Source: Rikenellaceae bacterium (GTDB taxonomy: Bacteria > Bacteroidota > Bacteroidia > Bacteroidales > Rikenellaceae). Taken from it: 64,000 bases of DNA. The notes beneath the pieces were generated by a model. That model was not told where the DNA came from, did not search any database, and worked only from the letters and a program-made list of their open reading frames with translations. A program made the position numbers and the translations under genes. Below are positions 34,433 through 42,005 of this stretch, piece by piece. The stretch is from positions 134,646-198,645 of the forward strand of contig SUZJ01000004.1 in assembly GCA_015059945.1 (NCBI GenBank), read 5' to 3'. Each line of letters opens with the position of its first letter. Within the stretch, counting starts at the first letter, position 1.

Positions 34433-35743
34433 ATGGACATCGTAATAAAGATACTTCAATTCATCCTGAGCTTCACGCTGCTGGTGCTGGTGCACGAGTT
34501 TGGCCACTACTTTTTTGGCCGTCTGTTTGGCGTGAGGGTCGAGCAGTTCCGCATATTCTTTGGCCGTGCGCTGGTCAAGTGGCACTGGGGCGAGACCGAG
34601 TTTGGCATCGGCTGGATACCCTTTGGCGGTTATGCTAAGCTGGCAGGTATGGTCGATGAGAGTATGGACACCGAGCAGCTCAAAAGCGAGCCACAGCCTT
34701 GGGAGTTCCGCACCAAGCCCGCTTGGCAGAGGTTGCTGATTATGCTGGGCGGTGTGATGATGAACGCCATATTGGCCTTTGCTATCTATGTGGGTATCAG
34801 CCTCAAGTGGGGCGATACCTACATCTCTAACAAAGATATGCAGTATGGCTATGTCTTTAACGACTATGGCCACAATTTGGGTTTCTGCAATGGCGACAAG
34901 ATTATCTCGATTGGTGGCAAGGAGATAGATGACTTTGCAAAGATTCTGACCACACTGGCTATCGAGAGCGACAAGACCACAGTGGTCGAGCGCGATGGGC
35001 AAATGGTGGCAATAGAGATACCCGTTCAGTCGGTTATGGAGTTTGTCGAGCAGACCGACTTTATCAGCCCCCGAGTACCCTTCAAGATTGCGGGGTTGGT
35101 AGAGGGCTTTGGTGCTGCCGAGGCGGGATTGCAGGTGGGCGACAGATTGGTGTCGTTCAATGGCACCCCCACCACTTGGTTTGATGAGTATACCCCTCTG
35201 TTAGAAGCCAATGCGGGCCAACGAGTGGTACTGGGCTACGAGCGCGGTGGCGAGAGTGGCGAGGTAGAGGTGGCCGTTTCGCCCGAGGGCAAGATTGGCG
35301 TGGGAGTAGCCTCGGCCGAGTATATCCCCGTGCGCACCCGCAACTACAACCTGTGGCAAGCCATACCTCGTGGCTTTGAGCGCGTGGGCGAAGAGATGAG
35401 CGACTACTGGAAGCAGCTGAAAATGATTGTCCAGCCCAAGACCGAGATGTACAAGGCTCTGGGAGGCCCCATTTCGATTGGTCAGATATTTCCGAATGAG
35501 TGGAATTGGGAGTACTTCTGGCGCGTTACGGCCCTGCTGTCGGTCATACTGGCCATTATGAACGTGCTGCCCATACCTGCCCTCGATGGTGGCCACGTCT
35601 TGTTCTTGCTGATTGAGGTAATCACGGGGCGCAAGCCGAGCGACAAGGTGCTGATGGTGGCCCAAATGATTGGTATGGCACTGCTCTTTGCGCTTATGTT
35701 CTACGCCACCTGGAACGACATCGCAAGGCTGTTCACACGATAG
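34433..35743 (+). CDS. rseP: RIP metalloprotease RseP (site-2 protease family)
   Basis: This intramembrane zinc protease cleaves anti-sigma factors and leftover signal peptides. The 436-residue protein has HEFGH at residues 21-25 in the first span, a membrane segment after WQRLLIMLGGVMMNA, a PDZ-like region (IAGLVEGFGAAEAGLQVGDRLVSFNG) and a C-terminal ALDGGHVLFLLIEVITGRKPSD with the third zinc ligand. The dxr-rseP order is common in bacteria. A terminator follows. Confidence 0.96.
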   Translation: MDIVIKILQFILSFTLLVLVHEFGHYFFGRLFGVRVEQFRIFFGRALVKWHWGETEFGIGWIPFGGYAKLAGMVDESMDTEQLKSEPQPWEFRTKPAWQRLLIMLGGVMMNAILAFAIYVGISLKWGDTYISNKDMQYGYVFNDYGHNLGFCNGDKIISIGGKEIDDFAKILTTLAIESDKTTVVERDGQMVAIEIPVQSVMEFVEQTDFISPRVPFKIAGLVEGFGAAEAGLQVGDRLVSFNGTPTTWFDEYTPLLEANAGQRVVLGYERGGESGEVEVAVSPEGKIGVGVASAEYIPVRTRNYNLWQAIPRGFERVGEEMSDYWKQLKMIVQPKTEMYKALGGPISIGQIFPNEWNWEYFWRVTALLSVILAIMNVLPIPALDGGHVLFLLIEVITGRKPSDKVLMVAQMIGMALLFALMFYATWNDIARLFTR

Positions 35744-35753
35744 ACACACAAAC

Positions 35754-35784
35754 AAAAGGCTCGGGCATTGCTCGGGCCTTTTTT
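35754..35784. terminator. Bidirectional terminator after rseP
   Basis: An AAAAGGCTCGG.. stem pairs with CTCGGGCCTTTT and is followed by more T. It lies between convergent rseP and trmN6. Confidence 0.8.
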
Positions 35785-35799
35785 ATATCATTTTCTATA

Positions 35800-36513
35800 C
35801 TAAAATTTCAGATAGAAATCCCTCGTCAGAGCCACATACTCGGCCGTATAGCCACCCTTGCCGTCGTAGATTGTGAGCCTGCTCTGCTCGGTGGGCTCGG
35901 CCTTGCGCCCAAACTCCAAGAGCACCCTTATTGGGGCCGAGGTGGGCTTTGAGCAGACATCGCACCTACGCACCAAAAACAGCCCCACACGAGCCGCAGC
36001 GAGGGTAATATCGGCCAGAGCATCGGCAGGCAGCACCACGCTCAGCACCCCCCCATCGGTCAGCAGTCGCTCGGCCGAGCGGGCCAACTGGTCAAACGAC
36101 AACGAGTCGGTATGTCGGGCCATAGTGCGAGCCCCATCGGGTGAGCGCAACGAGTCGACAAAGTATGGGGGATTGGAGACAATGTGGTCAAACCTCTCGG
36201 CACTCTCAAACTCCTGCACAGCCCCCTGCACAAGGCTCAACCGCTCGGCCCAAGGCGAGGCCCCAAAGTTGGCCTTAGCCTCCTCGGCACTCTGGCTATC
36301 AATCTCTACGGCCACAATCTCGGCACCCCACCCTTCGGTACGTTGGGCAGCCATCAGTGCCACCACACCCGTACCCGTACCTATGTCGAGCACCCTGCGG
36401 TCGGTACTCCTCAGTTGTGCCCACGCCCCAAGCAGCACACCATCGGTACCGACCTTCATAGCCGACCTCTGTTGCACCACCGCAAAGCGCTTGAACCTAA
36501 AATCGTTAGACAT
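35800..36513 (-). CDS. tRNA1(Val) (adenine(37)-N6)-methyltransferase family protein
   Basis: This 237-residue class I methyltransferase has FKRFAVVQQRSAMKVGTDGVLLGAW at the N-terminus, the SAM loop VLDIGTGTGVVALMAAQR and the catalytic VSNPPYFVDS (NPPY), characteristic of N6-adenine methylation. This is the YfiC/TrmN6 pattern. The start chosen is ATG at 36511-36513 (MSNDFRFKRF). The frame stays open upstream to 36624 but that part is translated from intergenic repeats and is not a real N-terminus. Confidence 0.9.
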   Translation of the reverse strand: MSNDFRFKRFAVVQQRSAMKVGTDGVLLGAWAQLRSTDRRVLDIGTGTGVVALMAAQRTEGWGAEIVAVEIDSQSAEEAKANFGASPWAERLSLVQGAVQEFESAERFDHIVSNPPYFVDSLRSPDGARTMARHTDSLSFDQLARSAERLLTDGGVLSVVLPADALADITLAAARVGLFLVRRCDVCSKPTSAPIRVLLEFGRKAEPTEQSRLTIYDGKGGYTAEYVALTRDFYLKF

Positions 36514-36522
36514 AGAGAGGGA

Positions 36523-36562
36523 GTTGAGAATTGAGAATTGAGAATTGAGAATTGAGAATTTT
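36523..36562. repeat. AATTGAGA tandem repeat
   Basis: Five head-to-tail units lie directly upstream of trmN6 and run into the double-hairpin repeat. Confidence 0.75.
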
Positions 36563-36672
36563 GGTGCACCTTCGGTGCGAGTATTTATAAATTTCTGTGT
36601 CGCAGACACACCATAATTTTCCATTTTCCATTTTCAATTTTCAATTCGTCGTTAGACGTTAGACGTTAGACG
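36552..36672. repeat. Dispersed double-hairpin repeat, copy 2
   Basis: It has the same order and nearly the same sequence as 30461-30580: GCACC-TTC-GGTGC hairpin, TATTTATAAATT, TGTGTC-GCA-GACACA hairpin, CCATTTTC runs, then three GTTAGAC heptamers. The heptamers supply the stop codon and last three residues of the TIGR02757 gene. Confidence 0.88.
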
Positions 36673-37444
36673 TCAAACCTGCATTTATCCCCACGCCAAA
36701 GAGGGCGTAGTCGTACTTCACGGGGTCATCGGGGCAGAACGTGCGCAGTCGCTCGGTAACCTCGGCCACTGCACGCCAGTCGCTCTGCTTGCGCTCCAAC
36801 AGCCCCAACTGGCGAGCCACATTGCCACTATGCACATCCAGTGGCAGGTAGAGGGCCGACATAGGTATTCTCTTCCACAAGCCAAAATCAACCCCTCGGC
36901 CATCGCGCCTGACCATCCAGCGCAGGTACATATTGAGCCTCTTGCAAGCAGCCCCCTTAGCAATCGACGAGAGGTGTTTCTCGCTCCTTGCGGGGTGGTC
37001 GAAGTCAAAGAACAGAGCCCTGAACGAGGCCAGCACCCGAGTCATATCCTCGGTACGCTCCCACTCGCCCTGAAACCACTCGCCCAACGAGCCATACTCG
37101 GCACAAATGCGCCTCAGGGCCCTAACGAAGCACTCCAAGTCGGTGCCGTTGAAGGTGCGGTGAACATAGCCCGAAAGCCCCTTCAGCTCGTTCTCCGAGG
37201 CCCCCACCACAAATTCGTAGGGCCTGCCGTCGAGGTAGTCCATCATTCGGTTGGCACTCTTGACAATAGCCTTGCGGTTACCCCAAGCTATGGTAGCCGC
37301 CAGAAAGCCGCTAATCTCCTTATCGAGCGGATTAGCAAACGAGTGGGGAATAGATATTGGATCGGGCTCGATAAAATCGACCGAGTTGTAGCGGTCGTGC
37401 AACTCTTCGAGCAGGTTGTATAGTTCGTCGTGGGTGTAGTTCAA
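36659..37444 (-). CDS. TIGR02757 (DUF2400) family protein
   Basis: This 261-residue protein has the TIGR02757 pattern: NSVDFIEPDPISIPHSF near residue 20, EISGFLAATIAWGNRK, SEKHLSSIAKGAACKRLNMYLRWMVR (about 155-180) and the C-terminal DPVKYDYALFGVG. The LRWMVR..D..LGLW-like core resembles HhH-GPD relatives, but no function is established that I know of. The final residues TSNV and the stop come from the GTTAGAC repeat, so the natural C-terminus has been replaced or extended by the repeat. Confidence 0.88.
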   Translation of the reverse strand: MNYTHDELYNLLEELHDRYNSVDFIEPDPISIPHSFANPLDKEISGFLAATIAWGNRKAIVKSANRMMDYLDGRPYEFVVGASENELKGLSGYVHRTFNGTDLECFVRALRRICAEYGSLGEWFQGEWERTEDMTRVLASFRALFFDFDHPARSEKHLSSIAKGAACKRLNMYLRWMVRRDGRGVDFGLWKRIPMSALYLPLDVHSGNVARQLGLLERKQSDWRAVAEVTERLRTFCPDDPVKYDYALFGVGINAGLTSNV

Positions 37445-37471
37445 TGTCGTAAGTGGGTAAAGATGTGTATA

Positions 37472-38140
37472 TTACAATTCAATCTGGCCGTCGGTTATTG
37501 TCACCTTGCGGTCGCTCATCTGGGCCAGTCCCTCGTCGTGGGTAACCACCACTACGGTAATGCCCAACTTATCCCTCAGCTCAAAGAACAGGCGGTGAAT
37601 TTCGCCACGATTGTAGCTGTCGAGGTTGCCCGAAGGCTCATCGGCCAGCAGCAGCTTGGGCTCGTTGATAAGCGCGCGAGCAATGGCCACACGCTGTTGC
37701 TCGCCACCTGACAATTGGGCAGGCTTGTGGGTAGTTCGCTCTGCAAGGCCCACCAGCGAGAGCAGTTCGAGCGCCTTGGCCTCGACCTCTTTGCGGTCGC
37801 GCCCCGCAATCATAGCGGGCAGGCATACATTCTCGAGGGCCGTAAACTCGGGCAGCAGGTAGTGCATCTGGAACACAAAGCCGATGCGCTGGTTGCGGAA
37901 GTCGGCAGCTTGGTCGCTATCGAGCCCACTGAGCTCTACTCCGTCTACCACCACCCTACCCTGGTCGAACGACGAGAGGGCTCCCACAACGTGCAGCAGT
38001 GTAGTTTTGCCCGCACCGCTGGGGCCCACAATGGCCACCACCTCGCCCTCGGCAATGGTGAGCGACACGCCACGCAACACCTCCAACTGGTCGTAGTGTT
38101 TGTGCAGGTCGCTAATCTCTATTATGTTTCTGTTGCTCAT
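37472..38140 (-). CDS. lolD: ABC transporter ATP-binding protein, LolD-like
   Basis: This 222-residue ABC ATPase has Walker [12 protein letters not shown] at residues 39-49, Q-loop [12 protein letters not shown], signature [15 protein letters not shown] and Walker [13 protein letters not shown]. The [16 protein letters not shown] stretch is LolD/MacB-like, so it probably powers lipoprotein release (LolCDE) or another MacB-type exporter. No permease is adjacent. It overlaps folP by 4 bases, indicating coupling. Confidence 0.85.
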   Translation of the reverse strand: MSNRNIIEISDLHKHYDQLEVLRGVSLTIAEGEVVAIVGPSGAGKTTLLHVVGALSSFDQGRVVVDGVELSGLDSDQAADFRNQRIGFVFQMHYLLPEFTALENVCLPAMIAGRDRKEVEAKALELLSLVGLAERTTHKPAQLSGGEQQRVAIARALINEPKLLLADEPSGNLDSYNRGEIHRLFFELRDKLGITVVVVTHDEGLAQMSDRKVTITDGQIEL

Positions 38141-38949
38141 AGCAGTTGATGTGTTTTTTCGTACAGTTTGATGACTTGTCGGGCAGGGGCAGTGTCGTGA
38201 ACGCGCAGTATTGCCGCACCACCATCCAAGCAGGCCCAGTGGAGTGCCGTAGTGGCCTCCAAGACCTCTTCGGGCGTACTACCCAGTGTCTTGTAAATAA
38301 AACTCTTGCGCGATATGCCGGCCAACACGGGCAGTCCCAATGCGGCCACCTCGCCCAAGCGCCCAAGGAGTTCAAAGTTCTGCTCTATGGTCTTAGCAAA
38401 CCCAAAGCCCGGGTCCAAAATGACCTCGCTCACCCCTCGGCCCTGCAACCACTCGGCCCTGCGGCACAGGTAGTCCACAACCTCGCGCACCACATCGTCG
38501 TAGTCGGTCAGCCGAGCCATAGTTTGGGGCGTACCTCGGGTGTGCATTGCCACCATAGGGGCTCCGTAGTGGGCCACAACCTCTACCAATCGAGGGTCAG
38601 CCTCGCCTGCGGTTATATCGTTGATTATCACATTGTCGTACTTGGTCAGCACACTCTCGGCCACCGAAGCCCTGAAAGTATCTATCGAGAGCGTAACATC
38701 GGGGGCAACCTTGCGACACATCTCCACGCCCTGCATCACTCGCCTACACTCCTCGCTCTCGGCCACCTCGGCAGCACCTGGGCGCGTCGAGTAGCCACCA
38801 ATATCAATGATGTCGGCACCCTCGGCCACCATCTGGGCTACACGCTGGGCAATAGCCTCGTCGCTCTCGGCTCGGCTGGCCGAATAGAACGAGTCGGGCG
38901 TTACGTTCAGTATCGCCATCACTTTGCGGTATGGTGCTGTGTATGCCAT
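38137..38949 (-). CDS. folP: Dihydropteroate synthase
   Basis: FolP condenses p-aminobenzoate with the pterin pyrophosphate in folate synthesis and is the target of sulfonamides. The 270-residue TIM barrel has VMAILNVTPDSF at residues 10-21, IIDIGGYSTRPG, SIDTFRASVAE, VIINDITAG and the C-terminal LRVHDTAP. It sits in the coaE-folP-lolD minus-strand run. Confidence 0.96.
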   Translation of the reverse strand: MAYTAPYRKVMAILNVTPDSFYSASRAESDEAIAQRVAQMVAEGADIIDIGGYSTRPGAAEVAESEECRRVMQGVEMCRKVAPDVTLSIDTFRASVAESVLTKYDNVIINDITAGEADPRLVEVVAHYGAPMVAMHTRGTPQTMARLTDYDDVVREVVDYLCRRAEWLQGRGVSEVILDPGFGFAKTIEQNFELLGRLGEVAALGLPVLAGISRKSFIYKTLGSTPEEVLEATTALHWACLDGGAAILRVHDTAPARQVIKLYEKTHQLL

Positions 38950-38958
38950 AAGTAGTGA

Positions 38959-39543
38959 TTACATTCTACGAATAAGTTGGTCAATCTCGGCAGCTTGCAC
39001 TCGCAAAGACTCTACCCCATCGGCAACTACCGTGCGGTCGGCCCTACGGCTCATCTCGCTGGGCTGCATCTGGTTACGCATACGGGCCTCAATCTGCTCG
39101 CGCCCTACTCCATCGCGCCCCATAGCCCTCTGAATACGCACTTCGAGCGGTGCATCTACCACCACCGACAAGTCGTAGTGGCCCACAAGTGGCGAGGTAA
39201 ACAGCAGAGCGCTTTCGAGTATCACGTAAGGTCCCGTCTGACTCTCGGCCCACTCCTCAAAGTCGGCCACCACACGCGGATGCACAGCCTCGTTAAGTCG
39301 GCCCAGCAACTGCTTGTCGCCAAAGGCTCGCGAGGCGATATGTGCCCTATTGAGCACCCCATTGGCATAGGCCTCGGGGCCAAAAATCCCTATCACATCG
39401 GTAACAATCTGCGGATGGCTGTTCATAAGCTCCTTGGCCCTCTGGTCGCTATCGTAGACCTTCGCACCCGAGAGCTCCGCCAAGAGCCCACAAAAGGTGC
39501 TCTTGCCACTGCCAATACCGCCCGTTACCGCTACGCGTTTCAT
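38959..39543 (-). CDS. coaE: Dephospho-CoA kinase
   Basis: This enzyme catalyses the last step of coenzyme A synthesis. The 194-residue P-loop kinase has Walker A TGGIGSGKSTFCG at residues 7-19, DSDQRAKELM, HPRVVADFEEW, and LLFTSPLVGHYDLSVVVDAP. It is followed by folP after 9 bases and preceded by the YbbR-like stub after 15 bases. Confidence 0.96.
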   Translation of the reverse strand: MKRVAVTGGIGSGKSTFCGLLAELSGAKVYDSDQRAKELMNSHPQIVTDVIGIFGPEAYANGVLNRAHIASRAFGDKQLLGRLNEAVHPRVVADFEEWAESQTGPYVILESALLFTSPLVGHYDLSVVVDAPLEVRIQRAMGRDGVGREQIEARMRNQMQPSEMSRRADRTVVADGVESLRVQAAEIDQLIRRM

Positions 39544-39558
39544 CTTGCAGACGTGTGT

Positions 39559-39972
39559 TTAGTTCATCTCCACAAATGGGTAGTTGCCCACCGACACGAG
39601 TTTCAGGTCGGAGAACTGGCCCGTAATGGCCCTCTGCAACGACTCGGGGCTGACCTGGTAGGTACCCTCAAACGCATCGACCTGCACCAGCTCAACGTCG
39701 CTATATTTGAGTTTAACCTTTTTGTGTCTGAAATAGCGTGCCGACACAATGTTGTGGCCCGTACCCTCGACAACGCACTCTACGCGGTGGCGGTGGTCGC
39801 CAATAGTAACCGTAATGGGCACCTTGGCAGTGTAGGTGTACTGCAACTTGGTAACATACCACAGCACCACCGCAAGTCCCAGCATAATCAAAAAGGCCGA
39901 TGTGATGCGGCTACCCAGATTGACACGCAGCCACTCCTGAACACTCTGATAGATTTTGGATATTTTGTTCAT
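39559..39972 (-). CDS. Short YbbR-like inner-membrane protein
   Basis: This 137-residue protein has a membrane span at about 21-43 (SRITSAFLIMLGLAVVLWYVTKL) followed by a single beta-rich periplasmic region (TYTAKVPITVTIGDHRHRVECVVEGTGHN). In other Bacteroidota a longer YbbR-domain protein is found upstream of coaE. This one has room for only about one YbbR repeat. The assignment is by context and by the anchor-plus-beta layout, not by a strong motif. Confidence 0.6.
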   Translation of the reverse strand: MNKISKIYQSVQEWLRVNLGSRITSAFLIMLGLAVVLWYVTKLQYTYTAKVPITVTIGDHRHRVECVVEGTGHNIVSARYFRHKKVKLKYSDVELVQVDAFEGTYQVSPESLQRAITGQFSDLKLVSVGNYPFVEMN

Positions 39973-39989
39973 AGCTAAATTATTACTCT

Positions 39990-40589
39990 CTACAACTGTT
40001 TCAGTGCCAAGCGAATAAGCTCCTCGACCTCGGCCGTAGGATGTTCTTTGACCACACGTTTGAGCACCTTCTCCGAGGCAGCCTTGCCAAAGCCCAGCAT
40101 ACCGAGTGCTTGCAGAGCCTCTTGGTAAGCCTCGCTATTGGCAGCCGCAGTAGCAGCCATACTGCCTGGCTCGCCCATAGGTACAGCCGCCGCAGCAACC
40201 TTATCGCGCAGGTCTACGATAATCTTCTGGGCCGTCTTGAGCCCCAAGCCCTTGACATTTTTGAGCAACACAGCATTCTCCGAAGAGATGATGTTGGCCA
40301 GCTCGCTGGGCGAGTAGGTCGAAAGTATCACTCTGGCAGTGCCCCCACCCACGCCCGACACGCCAATCAGCAGTCGGAACAGCTCGCGCTCGGTGCGATC
40401 GGCAAAGCCATAGAGCAGTTGGGCATCCTCGCGGACAATGTGGTGGACATATACTTTGGCCCTCTCGACACCCTCCAATCGGCAGTAGGTTTGGAGCGAA
40501 ATGGCTACATTGTAGCCCACTCCGCCACACTCAACCACCGCATAAGTTGGGGTCAGCTCGGCAATAATTCCGTTCAAATAGTCGTACAT
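39990..40589 (-). CDS. ruvA: Holliday junction branch migration protein RuvA
   Basis: RuvA is the junction-binding subunit of the RuvAB motor. The 199-residue protein has an OB-fold domain I (MYDYLNGIIAELTPTYAVVECGGVGYNV), domain II helix-hairpin-helix motifs (LLIGVSGVGGGTARVIL; LLKNVKGLGLKTAQKII) and domain III at the C-terminus (EALQALGMLGFGKAASEKVL) that contacts RuvB. ruvB and ruvC are not in the window. Confidence 0.97.
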   Translation of the reverse strand: MYDYLNGIIAELTPTYAVVECGGVGYNVAISLQTYCRLEGVERAKVYVHHIVREDAQLLYGFADRTERELFRLLIGVSGVGGGTARVILSTYSPSELANIISSENAVLLKNVKGLGLKTAQKIIVDLRDKVAAAAVPMGEPGSMAATAAANSEAYQEALQALGMLGFGKAASEKVLKRVVKEHPTAEVEELIRLALKQL

Positions 40590-40665
40590 AGTGCAAAAAT
40601 AAAACTTTATTAGCGCAAAGTTAATAAAAAGGTGTGGAGTTGTGGGTGCTTTTTACGAAATTTAT

Positions 40666-40673
40666 TATATTTG
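40666..40673 (+). promoter_or_regulatory. -7 box of the OmpH-like gene promoter
   Basis: TATATTTG followed by CG, 57 bases before the ATG at 40730. A TTG is present at 40640-40642 but the 23-base spacer is longer than usual. Confidence 0.4.
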
Positions 40674-40729
40674 CGACGCTGAAAACGCAAATAAGTTTAA
40701 TAAAAAGATAACATTACAGTTTTAGAATT

Positions 40730-41332
40730 ATGAAAAAACTCCTGTTCGCTGCTTTGGCAATGGCCATTGCACTGACCGCTTGCAACAACCAGAACAACAC
40801 TAACACCAATGCTACCGAGGCCGCTGCCGCTACCGAGCAGACCGAGGGCGTAGCTACCACCGGCAAAATCGCCTTCTACCACATCGACCGCGTATTGGCC
40901 GAGTACACTATGTCGGTAGAGCTCCAGACCAACTTCCAGAAAGAGTACGAGGCTAAGGACAAAGAGCTGGGCGCAAGCGCACGCAAACTCGAAAAAGATT
41001 TCAACGCTCTGCAAGAGAAGATTAACAAAGTGCTCATCACTCGCGCCGATGCCGAGAAAGAGGCTGCCAAATTGCAGGAGCGCCAGGTTAATCTGCAGGC
41101 TCGCAGCGAGAAGGCTATGGCTGAGCTGGCCGAGAAAGAGCAGGTTATGACCAACCAGATTATGTTCAGCATCAACGAGTTTGTAAACGCTCTGAATGCC
41201 GATCTGAAATACGACCTTATCTTCGCAAGCTCGGTAAACGGTGGCCCCATCGTTAATGCCAACCCCGCACTCGACCTGACCGACGAGATTATCGAGGGCC
41301 TGAACAAGCAGTATGCTGCATCGAAAAAATAG
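40730..41332 (+). CDS. OmpH/Skp family protein, predicted lipoprotein
   Basis: This 200-residue protein has a signal peptide with lipobox ALTAC (Cys18), then an Asn/Thr/Ala/Glu-rich linker (19-45). A Skp-like domain follows: KIAFYHIDRVLAEY, a long helical coiled-coil hairpin (about 65-150, rich in Lys/Glu/Ala) and a final YDLIFASSVNGGPIVNANPALDLTDEIIEGLN. Skp chaperones outer-membrane proteins in the periplasm. Here the lipid anchor would tether it to a membrane, which differs from soluble E. coli Skp. The gene is monocistronic with a terminator downstream. Confidence 0.88.
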   Translation: MKKLLFAALAMAIALTACNNQNNTNTNATEAAAATEQTEGVATTGKIAFYHIDRVLAEYTMSVELQTNFQKEYEAKDKELGASARKLEKDFNALQEKINKVLITRADAEKEAAKLQERQVNLQARSEKAMAELAEKEQVMTNQIMFSINEFVNALNADLKYDLIFASSVNGGPIVNANPALDLTDEIIEGLNKQYAASKK

Positions 41333-41360
41333 TCAGACCGATTAGTAGATATACACAGCG

Positions 41361-41385
41361 AAGGCTCTCTGCAAAGAGGGCCTTT
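41361..41385 (+). terminator. Terminator after the OmpH-like gene
   Basis: An AAGGCTCTCT-GCAA-AGAGGGCCTTT hairpin begins 28 bases after the stop. The T-run is short. Confidence 0.65.
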
Positions 41386-41402
41386 GTTGTAAGATAATCA
41401 CC

Positions 41403-41410
41403 TAATTTTG
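41403..41410 (+). promoter_or_regulatory. -7 box immediately before the GNAT gene
   Basis: TAATTTTG ends only 6 bases before the ATG at 41417. With the usual 6-7 base distance to the start site, the mRNA would be leaderless or nearly so. Confidence 0.5.
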
Positions 41411-41416
41411 CACGCT

Positions 41417-41923
41417 ATGATTTACCGCACCGCCACCACAGCCGACATCGAGCGCATAGGCGCCATAATTGAGAGCGCCAAAGAGTCGCTCCGCAGCCGA
41501 GCCATAGACCAATGGCAGAGGGGCTACCCCAACGTAGAAGTGGTCAGGGGCGACATTGCCCAGGGCGTGGGCCGCGTGGTCTGCAACGACCAGGGCGAGG
41601 TAGTAGGCTATGGTGCGCTGATACTTACGGGCGAGCCAGCTTACGACCTGCTGACCGACGGCAAGTGGCTCACCGCAGGGCCCTACGGGGTTATTCACCG
41701 CCTCTGTACCCACACCAGCCAGGCTCGCAAGGGTGTGGCCAACTACTTTATGGCACAGGCCGAGGAGGAGTTGCGCAAACAGGGTATCCCCTCGATGCGC
41801 ATCGACACCCACCCCCAGAACCTCTATATGCAGGGGCTCATCGAAAAGCGCGGCTACACCTACTGCGGCAATGTCATCATAGAGAGTTTGAGGTTGGCCT
41901 ACGAGAAAATGGTGAATCGCTAA
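41417..41923 (+). CDS. GNAT family N-acetyltransferase
   Basis: This 168-residue protein has a GNAT fold: MIYRTATTADIERIGAIIESAKE, QGEVVGYGALI, VIHRLCTHTSQARKGVANYFMAQAEEELRKQG (the acetyl-CoA binding A motif, slightly unusual as RKGVA) and MRIDTHPQNLYMQGLIEKRGYTYCG. The substrate is unknown. ATG at 41417 is preferred over a TTG at 41408 because the N-terminal strand begins there. Confidence 0.85.
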   Translation: MIYRTATTADIERIGAIIESAKESLRSRAIDQWQRGYPNVEVVRGDIAQGVGRVVCNDQGEVVGYGALILTGEPAYDLLTDGKWLTAGPYGVIHRLCTHTSQARKGVANYFMAQAEEELRKQGIPSMRIDTHPQNLYMQGLIEKRGYTYCGNVIIESLRLAYEKMVNR

Positions 41924-41925
41924 AA

Positions 41926-41962
41926 AATTCTCAATTCTCAACTCTCAATTCTCAATTCAATT
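41926..41962. repeat. AATTGAGA repeat on the opposite strand
   Basis: Tandem TCAATTCT/TCAACTCT units (the complement of AATTGAGA) follow the GNAT stop. They run straight into a TATATTTG -7 box at 41966-41973 for the next gene. Confidence 0.7.
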
Positions 41963-41965
41963 CGC

Positions 41966-41973
41966 TATATTTG
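41966..41973 (+). promoter_or_regulatory. -7 box for the glycosylase/MGMT fusion gene
   Basis: TATATTTG fits TAnnTTTG and lies 32 bases before the ATG at 42006. The -33 region is the AATTGAGA-type repeat. Confidence 0.45.
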
Positions 41974-42005
41974 TGGAAACTATACCTTACTAACCCTTAC
42001 TGCCT

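Noticed and set aside
36514-36624. N-terminal extension of the trmN6-like gene
   Set aside because: It is translated from AATTGAGA and double-hairpin repeats and precedes the conserved start.
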